Shown: positions 25,416 through 34,089 of the stretch, one piece after another | Position numbering within the stretch: position 1 is the first letter of the stretch | Layout of the letters: every line of letters starts with the position of its first letter | Source of the DNA: Mucilaginibacter sp. MD40 | GTDB lineage: Bacteria > Bacteroidota > Bacteroidia > Sphingobacteriales > Sphingobacteriaceae | DNA: 64,000 nucleotides | NCBI RefSeq assembly: GCF_002288635.1 | Contig: NZ_NRSW01000001.1 | Coordinates: 1,704,548 to 1,768,547, forward strand | Direction of reading: 5' to 3' | Notes under the pieces: model-generated | Seen by the model: only the letters and a program-made list of their open reading frames with translations | Database searches by the model: none | Told to the model about the DNA's origin: nothing | Made by a program: the position numbers and the translations under genes

Positions 25416-27023
25416 ATGAAATTAGGGGGCTTAATTAAGAAGATTTCCAGGCTGTTTTACACGGTAAGCTTTTTAAAAAGGCAACAGATCATATACCAGC
25501 TAAAATACAGGATAAAAAAGGTAAAGAGCTTAGCGCCCTTTATACCTGTGACACCTGTGCAGGTAAGCTTTTTAAAATTTAGTTTCAATGTTCCTCAGCA
25601 AAAAATTGTTGAGGGTGATAAATCATTCACGTTTTTAAATCTTGAGCATAAATTTGTTAACGATATTAACTGGGATGAACAGCGGTATGGGAAACTGTGG
25701 AATTACAATTTACAGTATTTTGATTTCCTGCGCCAGCAGGATATTAGTGATAACACAAAACTGCTTTGGCTAAGGGAAATAGGAGATTGGCTGGTAAGTG
25801 GCCGCCTAAAGCCAGAGCCTTATCCGGTATCATTACGGGTCATTAACACCATCAGGTTTTTAAGCGGTATCCAACATCATGATGAGGACTTAACCCGTCA
25901 GTTATACGCGCAGGTAAATTATCTGGATGCCCGCCTGGAGTATCATTTATTAGGTAACCATTTGCTTGAAAATGGCTTCGCGCTAATAGCCGGTGGCTGC
26001 TTTTTTAAAAAGGCCGGCTGGGAACAGAAAGCCAAACAATTGCTTACCGATCAACTAAACGAGCAGATTTTGGATGATGGGGCGCATTTCGAGTTAAGCC
26101 CAATGTACCACCAGATCATCCTGTTCCGTATGCTGGAGTTGTTAGACTGGTATCAATCCGTTGAAAATGCCGATGCCGCATTTATCAGCTTTATTATCCA
26201 AAAGACTGTAAAAATGCTGGGATGGTTAAAGACTATTACCTTTAATAATGGCGATATACCTCATTTTAACGACAGCGCAACCGGCATAGCGTTTACTTCA
26301 GCGCAGTTGTTTGGCTTTGCAGCTCATTTAGGTTTAACAGTTGAAGCGGAAGCCACGCTTGGTTCGTCAGGATACAGAAATTATCGGAATAATAATTATG
26401 AGTGTGTGGTGGATGTTGGCCCTGTTGGCCCATCATACCAGCCCGGTCATAGCCATGCCGATGCTTTGTCGTTTATCCTCTATGCCAATAATACACCTTT
26501 TATTGTTGATGCCGGTACCTCAACCTACCAGATAGGCGAGCGTCGTGATTATGAACGTTCTACGCATGCTCATAATACTGTTGAAGTGAATTGTGCCAAC
26601 CAATCCGACGTTTGGGGCGGTTTCAGGGTGGGGCGACGGGCAGATGTAACCGTTACCGAACAAACAGGTAACAGGTTGTGTGCCGCGCAAAACGGCTACA
26701 AGAGGAGTTTTGGTATTTTGCATAACAGATGTTTTGATTTTAATGATAATAGCATTATCATTACAGACTTTACTTCCCCCGTAAATAATAATTTAAAGTG
26801 CAGGGCATTATTTCACTTTAATCCCAGTATTAATGTGAAATTTGTCGATGCAAATAAACTGGAAGCAGGTGATGGCATGGCTGTTTTAACCCTTAACGGA
26901 GCCAAAAACATCCAATTGCAAAATTACCAGCTTGCACAAGCTTACAACCTATATGCCGAAGCTACCTTGTTAACAGTTGAGTTTGATGCGCAATTGGAGA
27001 CAATTATTGACTTTAAATTATAA
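25416..27023 (+). CDS. Heparinase II/III-like polysaccharide lyase family protein
   Basis: 535-aa protein with an alpha/alpha-toroid region (YHLLGNHLLENGFALIAGGC, DGAHFELSPMYHQIILFRML; about residues 80-320) followed by a beta-sheet Hepar_II_III domain (YQPGHSHADALSFILYANNT, FIVDAGTSTYQIGERRDYER, STHAHNTVEVN). The Asn, Tyr and His residues in these motifs match lyase active sites acting on uronic-acid glycans. No clear signal peptide is visible: the N-terminus is basic (KLGGLIKKISRLFYTVSF) and may be a membrane anchor. Such genes recur in Bacteroidota exopolysaccharide loci and suit a uronate-containing polymer. It overlaps the next gene by one base. Confidence 0.82.
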   Translation: MKLGGLIKKISRLFYTVSFLKRQQIIYQLKYRIKKVKSLAPFIPVTPVQVSFLKFSFNVPQQKIVEGDKSFTFLNLEHKFVNDINWDEQRYGKLWNYNLQYFDFLRQQDISDNTKLLWLREIGDWLVSGRLKPEPYPVSLRVINTIRFLSGIQHHDEDLTRQLYAQVNYLDARLEYHLLGNHLLENGFALIAGGCFFKKAGWEQKAKQLLTDQLNEQILDDGAHFELSPMYHQIILFRMLELLDWYQSVENADAAFISFIIQKTVKMLGWLKTITFNNGDIPHFNDSATGIAFTSAQLFGFAAHLGLTVEAEATLGSSGYRNYRNNNYECVVDVGPVGPSYQPGHSHADALSFILYANNTPFIVDAGTSTYQIGERRDYERSTHAHNTVEVNCANQSDVWGGFRVGRRADVTVTEQTGNRLCAAQNGYKRSFGILHNRCFDFNDNSIIITDFTSPVNNNLKCRALFHFNPSINVKFVDANKLEAGDGMAVLTLNGAKNIQLQNYQLAQAYNLYAEATLLTVEFDAQLETIIDFKL

Positions 27024-28189
27024 TGAAGAAGATACTCTACCTTACCTTTTACTTTGAGCCAGACCTGTGTGCCGGCTCGTTCCGGAACTCGCCACTGGCA
27101 AAAGAATTGGCCGAACAAGCTAAAGGCAAGGCTACGATTGATGTGGTTACCACACTTCCAAACAGGTACAGTACTTTCCATACCAGCGCGCCGGCTTATG
27201 AGGAGCGTGATAATTTAACCATACACCGTATAATTATTCCCAAGCATAAAAGCGGCTTTGCTGACCAGATCAAATCTTTCCAGCGCTATTACAAAGAAGC
27301 GAAAAAGCTCATCAGGGGTAAGAAATACGATCTGGTATTCGCGTCATCATCGCGGTTGTTTACCGCTTATCTCGGCTACAAAATAGCACGCAAGCAACGC
27401 ATCCCGCTTTACCTGGATATCCGCGATATCTTTACGGATACAATGAAGGATGTGCTTAAGAACAAGTTTATTAAAAGTGGCGTTTTACCGGTTCTAAACA
27501 CCATTGAGTCAAACGTATTTAATTACGCCAGTCACATCAACTTAATATCGGCAGGTTTTAGCCCTTATTTTGAAAAATATAAGCGTAAGCAATATACCAC
27601 CTATTCTAACGGGATTGATCCAGAGTTTATGAACTTCCCGAAAAGTGAGTCTTTGCAAAAAGAGCAACGTATTATTACCTATGCTGGTAATATTGGGGAA
27701 GGGCAGGGTTTGCACAAAATCATCCCAAAAGCAGCCAAAATGGTAGGTAACGAATATAAGTTTCTTATCATTGGAGATGGTGGTGCCAAACAAAAGCTTA
27801 TTGATGGTTTAAATGACGAAGGCGTATCCAATGTAGAAATGCGCCCGCCTGTTTCCAGAAACGAACTGCTGGCTATTTACGAACAATCTGATTTCTTATT
27901 TTTGCATCTTAACGATTACGAAGCTTTCAAAAAAGTGCTTCCATCCAAGGTGTTTGAGTTTGGCGCTTCAGATAAACCTATTATTGCCGGAGTTGCCGGT
28001 TATGCAAATAGTTTTATTGCCGAACACATTTCCAATAAAATTTTGTTTCTACCGGGAGATGTTAATGATATGGTATCGCAATTAAACAGCTATACTTACA
28101 CTAACGAGCACAGGAACGACTTTCTTGAAAAGTTTAAACGTGAGCACATTAATAAAGAAATGGCCACATCTATACTATCTTATCTATAA
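27023..28189 (+). CDS. Glycosyltransferase family 4
   Basis: 388-aa GT-B transferase with an N-terminal ILYLTFYFEPDLCAGSFRNS (WbuB-like subgroup), YLDIRDIFTDTMKDVLKN, and a C-terminal ITYAGNIGEGQGLHKIIPKA plus DFLFLHLNDYEAFKKVLPSK and FEFGASDKPIIAGVAG. This subgroup includes transferases for L-FucNAc or similar 6-deoxy-HexNAc sugars, which fits the adjoining sugar-modifying genes. The specific donor is inferred only. It abuts the next SDR gene. Confidence 0.85.
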   Translation: MKKILYLTFYFEPDLCAGSFRNSPLAKELAEQAKGKATIDVVTTLPNRYSTFHTSAPAYEERDNLTIHRIIIPKHKSGFADQIKSFQRYYKEAKKLIRGKKYDLVFASSSRLFTAYLGYKIARKQRIPLYLDIRDIFTDTMKDVLKNKFIKSGVLPVLNTIESNVFNYASHINLISAGFSPYFEKYKRKQYTTYSNGIDPEFMNFPKSESLQKEQRIITYAGNIGEGQGLHKIIPKAAKMVGNEYKFLIIGDGGAKQKLIDGLNDEGVSNVEMRPPVSRNELLAIYEQSDFLFLHLNDYEAFKKVLPSKVFEFGASDKPIIAGVAGYANSFIAEHISNKILFLPGDVNDMVSQLNSYTYTNEHRNDFLEKFKREHINKEMATSILSYL

Positions 28190-29125
28190 ATGAAAAACGT
28201 GTTGATCTCCGGAGTATCGGGGTTTGTGGGTAAAAATCTTAGTGTTTACTTGCAGCAAAAAGGCTTTAGCATCATACCTTTAAGCCGTACTGCGGCTAAT
28301 GCCGGGGAAAAGCAATTAAGCTGGGAAAAAATTAACGAGGTGCACCAGGCTCATCTGGATGCTTATATTCACCTGGCAGGCAAGGCGCATGATGTAAAAA
28401 ATACTTCATCGGCCGATGCTTACTTTGAGATCAATACCGAGCTTACCAAAAAGCTTTTTAATGAATTCCTTAAAAGCGATGCTTCGGTGTTTATCTACTT
28501 TAGTAGTGTAAAGGCCGCAGCCGATACGGTTAAAGGAGAGTTAGATGAAGATGCCGTACCTGCGCCTAAAACGCCTTACGGACAATCAAAACTAAAAGCG
28601 GAAGAATATATCTTATCTCAGAGCCTGCCCGAGCATAAGCGTGTATACATCTTACGTCCTTGTATGATACATGGCCCGGGTAATAAAGGGAACTTAAATT
28701 TGCTCTACAAATTTGTTCAAAAAGGCATCCCATATCCATTAGCATCTTTCAGTAATATGCGTTCGTTCCTCTATATCGAGAACCTGAATTTTATTATTGA
28801 GCGGTTGCTTGCCGGTAACGCACCTTCGGGTATTTACAATATGGCCGATGATACCACCCTTTCAACAGTAGAGGTGGTAAATATTATTGCCGGTGTTTCA
28901 GGTAAAAAGGCCCGGTTGTATTATTTCCCTCAACAGATCATTAAAGCCATTGCCAGCGTAGGCGATCTGCTGCATTTGCCATTAAACTCAGAAAAATTAA
29001 AAAAGCTCACCGAGAACTACATGGTGTCAAACAAAAAAATAAAAAATGCTTTAGGCGTACAGCAATTACCCTACGCGGTAAATGACGGACTGGCCAGCAC
29101 TATTAAAAGTTTTAACGCCAACTAA
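28190..29125 (+). CDS. NAD-dependent epimerase/dehydratase (WbpV/WbpK-like 4-reductase/epimerase)
   Basis: 311-aa extended SDR. The NAD loop is VLISGVSGFVGKNLSVYL and the catalytic site is FIYFSSVKAAAD with YGQSK (Tyr/Lys). Close relatives in O-antigen loci sit beside WbpL-type transferases and WbpM-type dehydratases and reduce UDP-4-keto-6-deoxy-GlcNAc to UDP-QuiNAc or UDP-FucNAc. Here the next two genes are exactly those, so this role is likely. A UDP-hexose 4-epimerase is the alternative. Confidence 0.8.
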   Translation: MKNVLISGVSGFVGKNLSVYLQQKGFSIIPLSRTAANAGEKQLSWEKINEVHQAHLDAYIHLAGKAHDVKNTSSADAYFEINTELTKKLFNEFLKSDASVFIYFSSVKAAADTVKGELDEDAVPAPKTPYGQSKLKAEEYILSQSLPEHKRVYILRPCMIHGPGNKGNLNLLYKFVQKGIPYPLASFSNMRSFLYIENLNFIIERLLAGNAPSGIYNMADDTTLSTVEVVNIIAGVSGKKARLYYFPQQIIKAIASVGDLLHLPLNSEKLKKLTENYMVSNKKIKNALGVQQLPYAVNDGLASTIKSFNAN

Positions 29126-29130
29126 TACCC

Positions 29131-30093
29131 ATGCTTTATTTTATAGTACTTGTTGCTTTTTTTATATTAATGCTGTTGTATTTTAAGATCGCAGAACGAT
29201 ACAACATAGTTGACCGCCCAAATGAACGTAGCTCACATACGGTTGTAACCATTAGAGGAGGGGGCATTATTTTTTGCGCCGCCAGCCTGCTTATTCTACT
29301 GTTATACCCCGCGTATTGGTTACCTGCTACCGGCAGCCTCATGATTGGTGCCATCAGCTTTATTGATGACCGTATAACCTTGTCCAACAAGATCCGCCTT
29401 ATCGTCCATTTCGCTTCGGTAACGGCCATGTTCCTGTTTCTTAATATATTTCATCTCAGCTGGTATTGGCCCGTGATATTTTACATATTAGCTATAGGTA
29501 TTATAAACGTCTATAATTTTATGGATGGTATAAACGGTATTACCGGCGTGTATACGCTTGTAACCCTGGGTGCCCTGCAATACATTAATTTGCGTGTAAT
29601 ACCTTTTACAGAGGCTAATATGATATGGTTCCTGATGCTGGCCAGCATAGTTTTCCTTTACTTTAACTTTCGTACCCGGGCCCGTTGCTTTGCCGGCGAT
29701 GTTGGCAGTATTACTATCGCTTTCTGGCTGGTTTTCTTTCTCATCAAGATTATATTGCAAACTAACGACTGGAAATATATTCTCCTGCTCTCGGTATATG
29801 GTGTAGATTCAGTTTTAACCATTATACACAGGCTCATACTCAAGCAAAATATATTTAAGGCACATCGCCTGCATTTTTACCAGTTAATGGCCAATGAACG
29901 TAAGGTGCCGCATTTAGTGGTATCAGCTATCTATGGCATAGTACAGGGTATTATCAATTTATTCCTTGTTAACCAAATAGGTAATGTTAATTCGGCGATA
30001 ACATTTGTGGTGGTACTCTTGCCTTTAGTAGTTATATATATTATAGTAAAAAGGTTAATGATGGGTAAGCGTGACGCGCTTTCTGCTGCATAA
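29131..30093 (+). CDS. Undecaprenyl-phosphate sugar-1-phosphate transferase (WecA/WbpL-like, MraY family)
   Basis: Polytopic membrane enzyme that starts repeat-unit assembly by loading a HexNAc-1-phosphate onto undecaprenyl phosphate. It has about nine TM helices. The N-terminal NERSSHTVVTIRGGGIIF matches MraY-family loop 1. FMDGINGITGVYTL holds the Asp-bearing metal/nucleotide loop at about residues 131-140. ARCFAGDVGSI places Asp190. The late KAHRLHFYQL is the H-x-R/H cytosolic motif. The length of 320 aa is normal for WbpL-like proteins. The donor is probably the 6-deoxy-HexNAc made by its neighbours. Confidence 0.88.
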   Translation: MLYFIVLVAFFILMLLYFKIAERYNIVDRPNERSSHTVVTIRGGGIIFCAASLLILLLYPAYWLPATGSLMIGAISFIDDRITLSNKIRLIVHFASVTAMFLFLNIFHLSWYWPVIFYILAIGIINVYNFMDGINGITGVYTLVTLGALQYINLRVIPFTEANMIWFLMLASIVFLYFNFRTRARCFAGDVGSITIAFWLVFFLIKIILQTNDWKYILLLSVYGVDSVLTIIHRLILKQNIFKAHRLHFYQLMANERKVPHLVVSAIYGIVQGIINLFLVNQIGNVNSAITFVVVLLPLVVIYIIVKRLMMGKRDALSAA

Positions 30094-30107
30094 TTTATTA
30101 ATTAACG

Positions 30108-30162
30108 TTATGTAAATATGTAATATATTGTATATTTATATACTTAATTTATATTTACATAA
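30108..30162. repeat. AT-only inverted repeat in the 277-base gap before the WbpM-like gene
   Basis: A perfect 12-bp inverted repeat, TTATGTAAATAT at 30108-30119 and its complement at 30151-30162, lies 15 bases after the initiating-transferase gene. It has no GC clamp, so it is more likely a protein-binding or curved-DNA site than a strong terminator. The rest of the gap (30163-30370) is AT-rich and holds no ORF that I can support. Confidence 0.45.
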
Positions 30163-30337
30163 TATAACAACAAAATCCCCCCACATGTTGTTACACTGCT
30201 ATACGTGTAGTCGTATAGTAATAGAAAAAATAATAATTGATTTAAACAAAAGCGCAATTGTTATGTCTATGCAGTAGCATAAATAGCAAACATGTTTCGC
30301 TATTTGTCAATTTTTTAATAGCTTATTAAAAAATGGT

Positions 30338-30345
30338 TACATTTG
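30338..30345 (+). promoter_or_regulatory. Candidate -7 element for the WbpM/CapD-like gene
   Basis: TACATTTG matches TAnnTTTG and ends 25 bases before the ATG at 30371. This and the long gap suggest the dehydratase gene can be transcribed separately from the rest of the locus. No clear -33 motif is seen. Confidence 0.45.
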
Positions 30346-30370
30346 TTTAAATATTTACAACGCAACACCT

Positions 30371-32323
30371 ATGAAGAAATATTTGCTTTTTAACAAAGTG
30401 GTGCCAAGATGGATGATAATGGTCTTAGACTTTGTTATTATCACTTGGTCATTTGCGTCATCATATCTCATCGTAAACCGCTTCGAGTTCTCCAATATTT
30501 TAAGGGGATATTTTTTCATATATACAGCTTTATATTGTGCTATTGCTGCTTTGGTAATGTACGTAATGCGTATTCATACAGGCCTTATCCGCTATTCAAA
30601 CACCAGGGATGTGCTTCGGATATTCGGGTCTGTTTTTATCAGCAGCATTGTATATATGCTGGTTATTGCTGCCTGGGTTAAACCATACATGCATATCAAC
30701 TCGCCAACTATTGATCTGGTTTTGCTGGTAAACTTTTCGGTATCCAGTACTTTACTTATCCTGTTGCGCAGCGCAGTGAAAAGCGCGTTTAATTACCTTA
30801 ATAATTATTCAACAGCTAAAAAGTCTGTTGTATTAATTTACGGTTCTGATAACAACGCGGTGCTGGTAAAACAGGCTTTGGAGGCAAGCGCAAAAACTAA
30901 CTTTGTTATTGCAGGCTTTGTTGATAATGATCTTAACAAGATCAACAAAGAAATACAATCTGTAAAGGTGTATGATATTGCCAAACTGGCCAAGCTTAAA
31001 GAAAAGCGTGCCATTGATAAATTGGTGATCATGAACCATCATCTGGATGAGCAGGAAAAGAAAACCGCTCTTGAAATTTGCCTGGCCCTTGGCATACAAG
31101 TGCTAACGGTGCCGCCGGCAGACCAGTGGATATATGGTAAACTTAACTTACAACAGATAAAAGATCTTAAAATTGAGGATCTTCTTCAACGTAAAACCAT
31201 ACAGATTGATACTACACGCATATCAGAAGACTTGCAGGGTAAACGCGTATTGGTTACCGGTGCTGCCGGCTCAATAGGATCAGAGATTGTGCAACAGGTA
31301 CTAAAGTACAACCCGGCAATGGTGATACTTTGCGATCAGGCCGAATCGCCCTTGCATGAGATCAGGCTCGAGGTAGAAGAAAAATTCCCTGAAATACCAA
31401 TTGTGATATACATTGGTGATATCAGGAACTACTACCGTATGCATAAGCTTTTTGCAGATTACAAGCCGGAATTGGTTTACCATGCGGCCGCTTACAAACA
31501 CGTGCCTATGATGGAGGAAAATCCGTCAGAAGCTATACGTGCCAACGTGTTGGGAACAAAAAATATTGCTGACCTTTCTGTAGCATTTAACGTGCGCAAG
31601 TTTGTAATGGTATCAACAGACAAAGCCGTAAACCCAACCAACATCATGGGGGCCAGTAAGCGTATAGCTGAGATTTATATACAATCGCTTAAAGACAATC
31701 CGGTTAATAAAAATACCTGCTTTATTACCACAAGGTTTGGTAACGTATTAGGTTCAAATGGTTCGGTTATACCCCGTTTCAGGGCGCAAATACAAAAAGG
31801 TGGCCCTATTACGGTTACCCATCCGGAAATCACACGTTACTTCATGACCATACCTGAAGCGGTACACCTCGTTTTGGAAGCAGGAACTATGGGTAGCGGT
31901 GGCGAGATATTTATATTTGATATGGGCGAACCAGTGAAAATTGTGGATCTGGCCCTAAAAATGATCAAGCTTGCGGGTTTACAGCCTGATAGAGATATCA
32001 AAATTGTATTCTCCGGCTTACGCCCTGGTGAAAAACTGTATGAGGAATTGCTTAATACAGGTGAAAACACCATGCCTACACACCACGAGAAAATTAAGAT
32101 CTCGCATGTAATTAAATATCCATACAAACAGGTTACTGATAATGTCAACGAGCTTATCCTGCTTAACAATCAGGGTGATGAGATGGCTACGGTAAGTAAA
32201 ATGAAGGATATAGTACCTGAGTTCCTTAGCAAAAACTCAAAGTTCGAACACCTGGATAATAACAGGCCAGCACGTGTTACCGAGATGCAAAAGCCAGCCT
32301 CTAAGCTTTTAGCTGTAGTTTAA
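30371..32323 (+). CDS. Membrane-bound UDP-GlcNAc 4,6-dehydratase (WbpM/CapD/FlaA1 family)
   Basis: 650-aa large-form dehydratase that makes UDP-2-acetamido-2,6-dideoxy-xylo-hexos-4-ulose, the precursor of QuiNAc and FucNAc. The N-terminus has four TM helices (to about residue 125). A CoA-binding-like Rossmann region follows (VVLIYGSDNNAVLVKQALEA). The catalytic SDR domain has VLVTGAAGSIGSEIVQQVLK and the SMK triad: VSTDKAVNPTN then Met426-xxx-Lys430 (NIMGASK), as in WbpM. It completes the QuiNAc/FucNAc module with the SDR at 28190 and the transferase at 29131. Confidence 0.93.
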   Translation: MKKYLLFNKVVPRWMIMVLDFVIITWSFASSYLIVNRFEFSNILRGYFFIYTALYCAIAALVMYVMRIHTGLIRYSNTRDVLRIFGSVFISSIVYMLVIAAWVKPYMHINSPTIDLVLLVNFSVSSTLLILLRSAVKSAFNYLNNYSTAKKSVVLIYGSDNNAVLVKQALEASAKTNFVIAGFVDNDLNKINKEIQSVKVYDIAKLAKLKEKRAIDKLVIMNHHLDEQEKKTALEICLALGIQVLTVPPADQWIYGKLNLQQIKDLKIEDLLQRKTIQIDTTRISEDLQGKRVLVTGAAGSIGSEIVQQVLKYNPAMVILCDQAESPLHEIRLEVEEKFPEIPIVIYIGDIRNYYRMHKLFADYKPELVYHAAAYKHVPMMEENPSEAIRANVLGTKNIADLSVAFNVRKFVMVSTDKAVNPTNIMGASKRIAEIYIQSLKDNPVNKNTCFITTRFGNVLGSNGSVIPRFRAQIQKGGPITVTHPEITRYFMTIPEAVHLVLEAGTMGSGGEIFIFDMGEPVKIVDLALKMIKLAGLQPDRDIKIVFSGLRPGEKLYEELLNTGENTMPTHHEKIKISHVIKYPYKQVTDNVNELILLNNQGDEMATVSKMKDIVPEFLSKNSKFEHLDNNRPARVTEMQKPASKLLAVV

Positions 32324-32407
32324 CAGGCCTTACATGTAAATTCGGCAGCTGTAACTTCTCTTTTTATTGAGTATTATTGCAGTGCCAAAAGGCAGGTAAT
32401 TTGCGCT

Positions 32408-33343
32408 ATGAGGACTTTAGCCCAAAAAGTATTTGATGTAGAAATAGCCTCTTTGCAGGAAGTGGCATCGCGTTTAGATGCCAGTTTTGAAGAAGCGGTA
32501 AACACTATTTTAGAGGTAAAAGGTAGGCTCATTGTATGTGGCATGGGTAAATCGGGCCATGTTGCCCGTAAAATAGCGGCTACTTTTACCAGTACCGGCA
32601 CCCCAAGCTTTTTTATGCATCCTGCAGAAGCCTTCCACGGCGATCTGGGAATGATTAGCGAAGACGACATTGTGCTGCTGATATCTTATTCTGGCGAAAC
32701 AGAAGAGATCCTGAAAATAGTTTCCTATCTGCAGCACAGTGGCAATGCGTTTATAGCTATTACCGGCAATTCCAATTCCACCCTTGCGCGTAATGCCATG
32801 CATCACCTTAACGTGAAAGTAACGCAGGAAGCTTGTCCGCTCGAGCTGGCGCCAACATCGTCAACCACTGCTACACTGGTAATGGGCGATGCCCTTGCCA
32901 TAGCGTTAATGACCGCGCGTGATTTCACTCCTGATGATTTTGCCCGTTTCCACCCCGGTGGGAGTTTGGGGCGAAAATTACTGGCCAGGGTAAAAGATAA
33001 TATGCGTACAGACAGGTTGCCCTTTATTGAGCCCGGCGCATCTTTTGCACAATTGGTGATATGCATGTCTGAAGGGAAGCTGGGGATGGTGATAGTGGGT
33101 ACAGCAGATGCTGTAGAAGGGGTAATAACAGACGGCGACCTGCGCCGGGGTTTGGTAAAGTATGCTGATATCCACCATATGCCTATTACCGATTTTATGA
33201 ACGGTAGCCCTATATTTATTGAGGAGAACGAACTGGTAATAGATGCTGAGGCATTAATGCTCGAACGCAAGATCACTACACTATTAGTACGCGACGACAG
33301 CGAGCGGGTTACAGGCGTTTATCAGATATTTAACCAGGTATAA
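32408..33343 (+). CDS. kdsD: D-arabinose-5-phosphate isomerase (KdsD/KpsF family)
   Basis: Converts ribulose-5-phosphate to arabinose-5-phosphate, the first step to Kdo. An N-terminal SIS domain covers about residues 30-170 (GKSGHVARKIAATFTSTGTP, FMHPAEAFHGDLGMISEDD, ISYSGETEEILKIV, TSSTTATLVMGDALAIAL). The linker FHPGGSLGRKLL leads to two CBS domains (LGMVIVGTADAVEGVITDGD, ITTLLVRDDSERVTGVYQIF). The length of 311 aa is slightly short of the E. coli enzyme (328 aa). It is followed six bases later by kdsB, then kdsA, giving a compact Kdo operon. Confidence 0.94.
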   Translation: MRTLAQKVFDVEIASLQEVASRLDASFEEAVNTILEVKGRLIVCGMGKSGHVARKIAATFTSTGTPSFFMHPAEAFHGDLGMISEDDIVLLISYSGETEEILKIVSYLQHSGNAFIAITGNSNSTLARNAMHHLNVKVTQEACPLELAPTSSTTATLVMGDALAIALMTARDFTPDDFARFHPGGSLGRKLLARVKDNMRTDRLPFIEPGASFAQLVICMSEGKLGMVIVGTADAVEGVITDGDLRRGLVKYADIHHMPITDFMNGSPIFIEENELVIDAEALMLERKITTLLVRDDSERVTGVYQIFNQV

Positions 33344-33348
33344 AAGTA

Positions 33349-34089
33349 TTGAAAACTGTAATTGTTATTCCTGCCCGTTTGCAGTCAACCAGGTTGCCAC
33401 GTAAAGTACTGCTTGATCTGGGTGGTAAGCCGGTAATACAGCGGGTTTATGAATCCTGTGCCCGGGCAAAACTGCACCATGAGATATGGATAGCGGCGGA
33501 TAGCCGGGAAGTAATGGACACCTGCCTGCGATTCACCTCAAATGTAGTAATGACCAGCGAGCACCATCCCAGCGGTACTGACCGTATTGCCGAAGTGATG
33601 AATACCGTTGAAGCGGATCTGGTAATTAACGTACAGGGCGATGAACCTTTTTTTGATGCGGGAATAATTGATAGGCTCATAACAGCCATGCAGCAAACAG
33701 ACGCGGCTATGGCAAGTGTCTGCGCGCCGGTTGTTGACCAGGCAGAACTGCATAACCCTAACCTGGTAAAGGTGATAACCGATGTAAATGGCTATGCCAT
33801 CTATTTTTCTCGCTTCGCCATTCCCTTCTCACGGGATAAGGAGGTGACCGATGTGAGCGTTTATCGTAAGCATATGGGGATTTACGCTTATCGTACCACG
33901 TTCTTAAAAGAGTTTATTACCATGCCGGTATCGTTTTTAGAGGCATCAGAAAAACTGGAACAATTAAGAGCTATTGAAAATGGCTACAAAATAAAAATGA
34001 TTGAAGTGAAAAGCATAGAAAAGGGGATAGATACTCCTGAAGATCTGGAGCTTGCACGTAAAAAGATAAAAGACAATGGCACTTTATAA
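33349..34089 (+). CDS. kdsB: 3-deoxy-manno-octulosonate cytidylyltransferase (CMP-Kdo synthetase)
   Basis: Activates Kdo with CTP for transfer to lipid A. The 246-aa protein shows VIVIPARLQSTRLPRKVLLD at the N-terminus, TSEHHPSGTDRIAEVM, VINVQGDEPF and EKLEQLRAIENGYKI, all characteristic. The start is TTG at 33349; no in-frame ATG lies near enough, and the family begins immediately before this IPAR motif, so a TTG start is well supported. It overlaps kdsA by 14 bases, suggesting coupled translation. Confidence 0.95.
   Translation: MKTVIVIPARLQSTRLPRKVLLDLGGKPVIQRVYESCARAKLHHEIWIAADSREVMDTCLRFTSNVVMTSEHHPSGTDRIAEVMNTVEADLVINVQGDEPFFDAGIIDRLITAMQQTDAAMASVCAPVVDQAELHNPNLVKVITDVNGYAIYFSRFAIPFSRDKEVTDVSVYRKHMGIYAYRTTFLKEFITMPVSFLEASEKLEQLRAIENGYKIKMIEVKSIEKGIDTPEDLELARKKIKDNGTL

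Noticed and set aside
32803..33276. 157-aa minus-strand frame in kdsD
   Set aside because: Antisense to the SIS/CBS coding sequence with no independent support.
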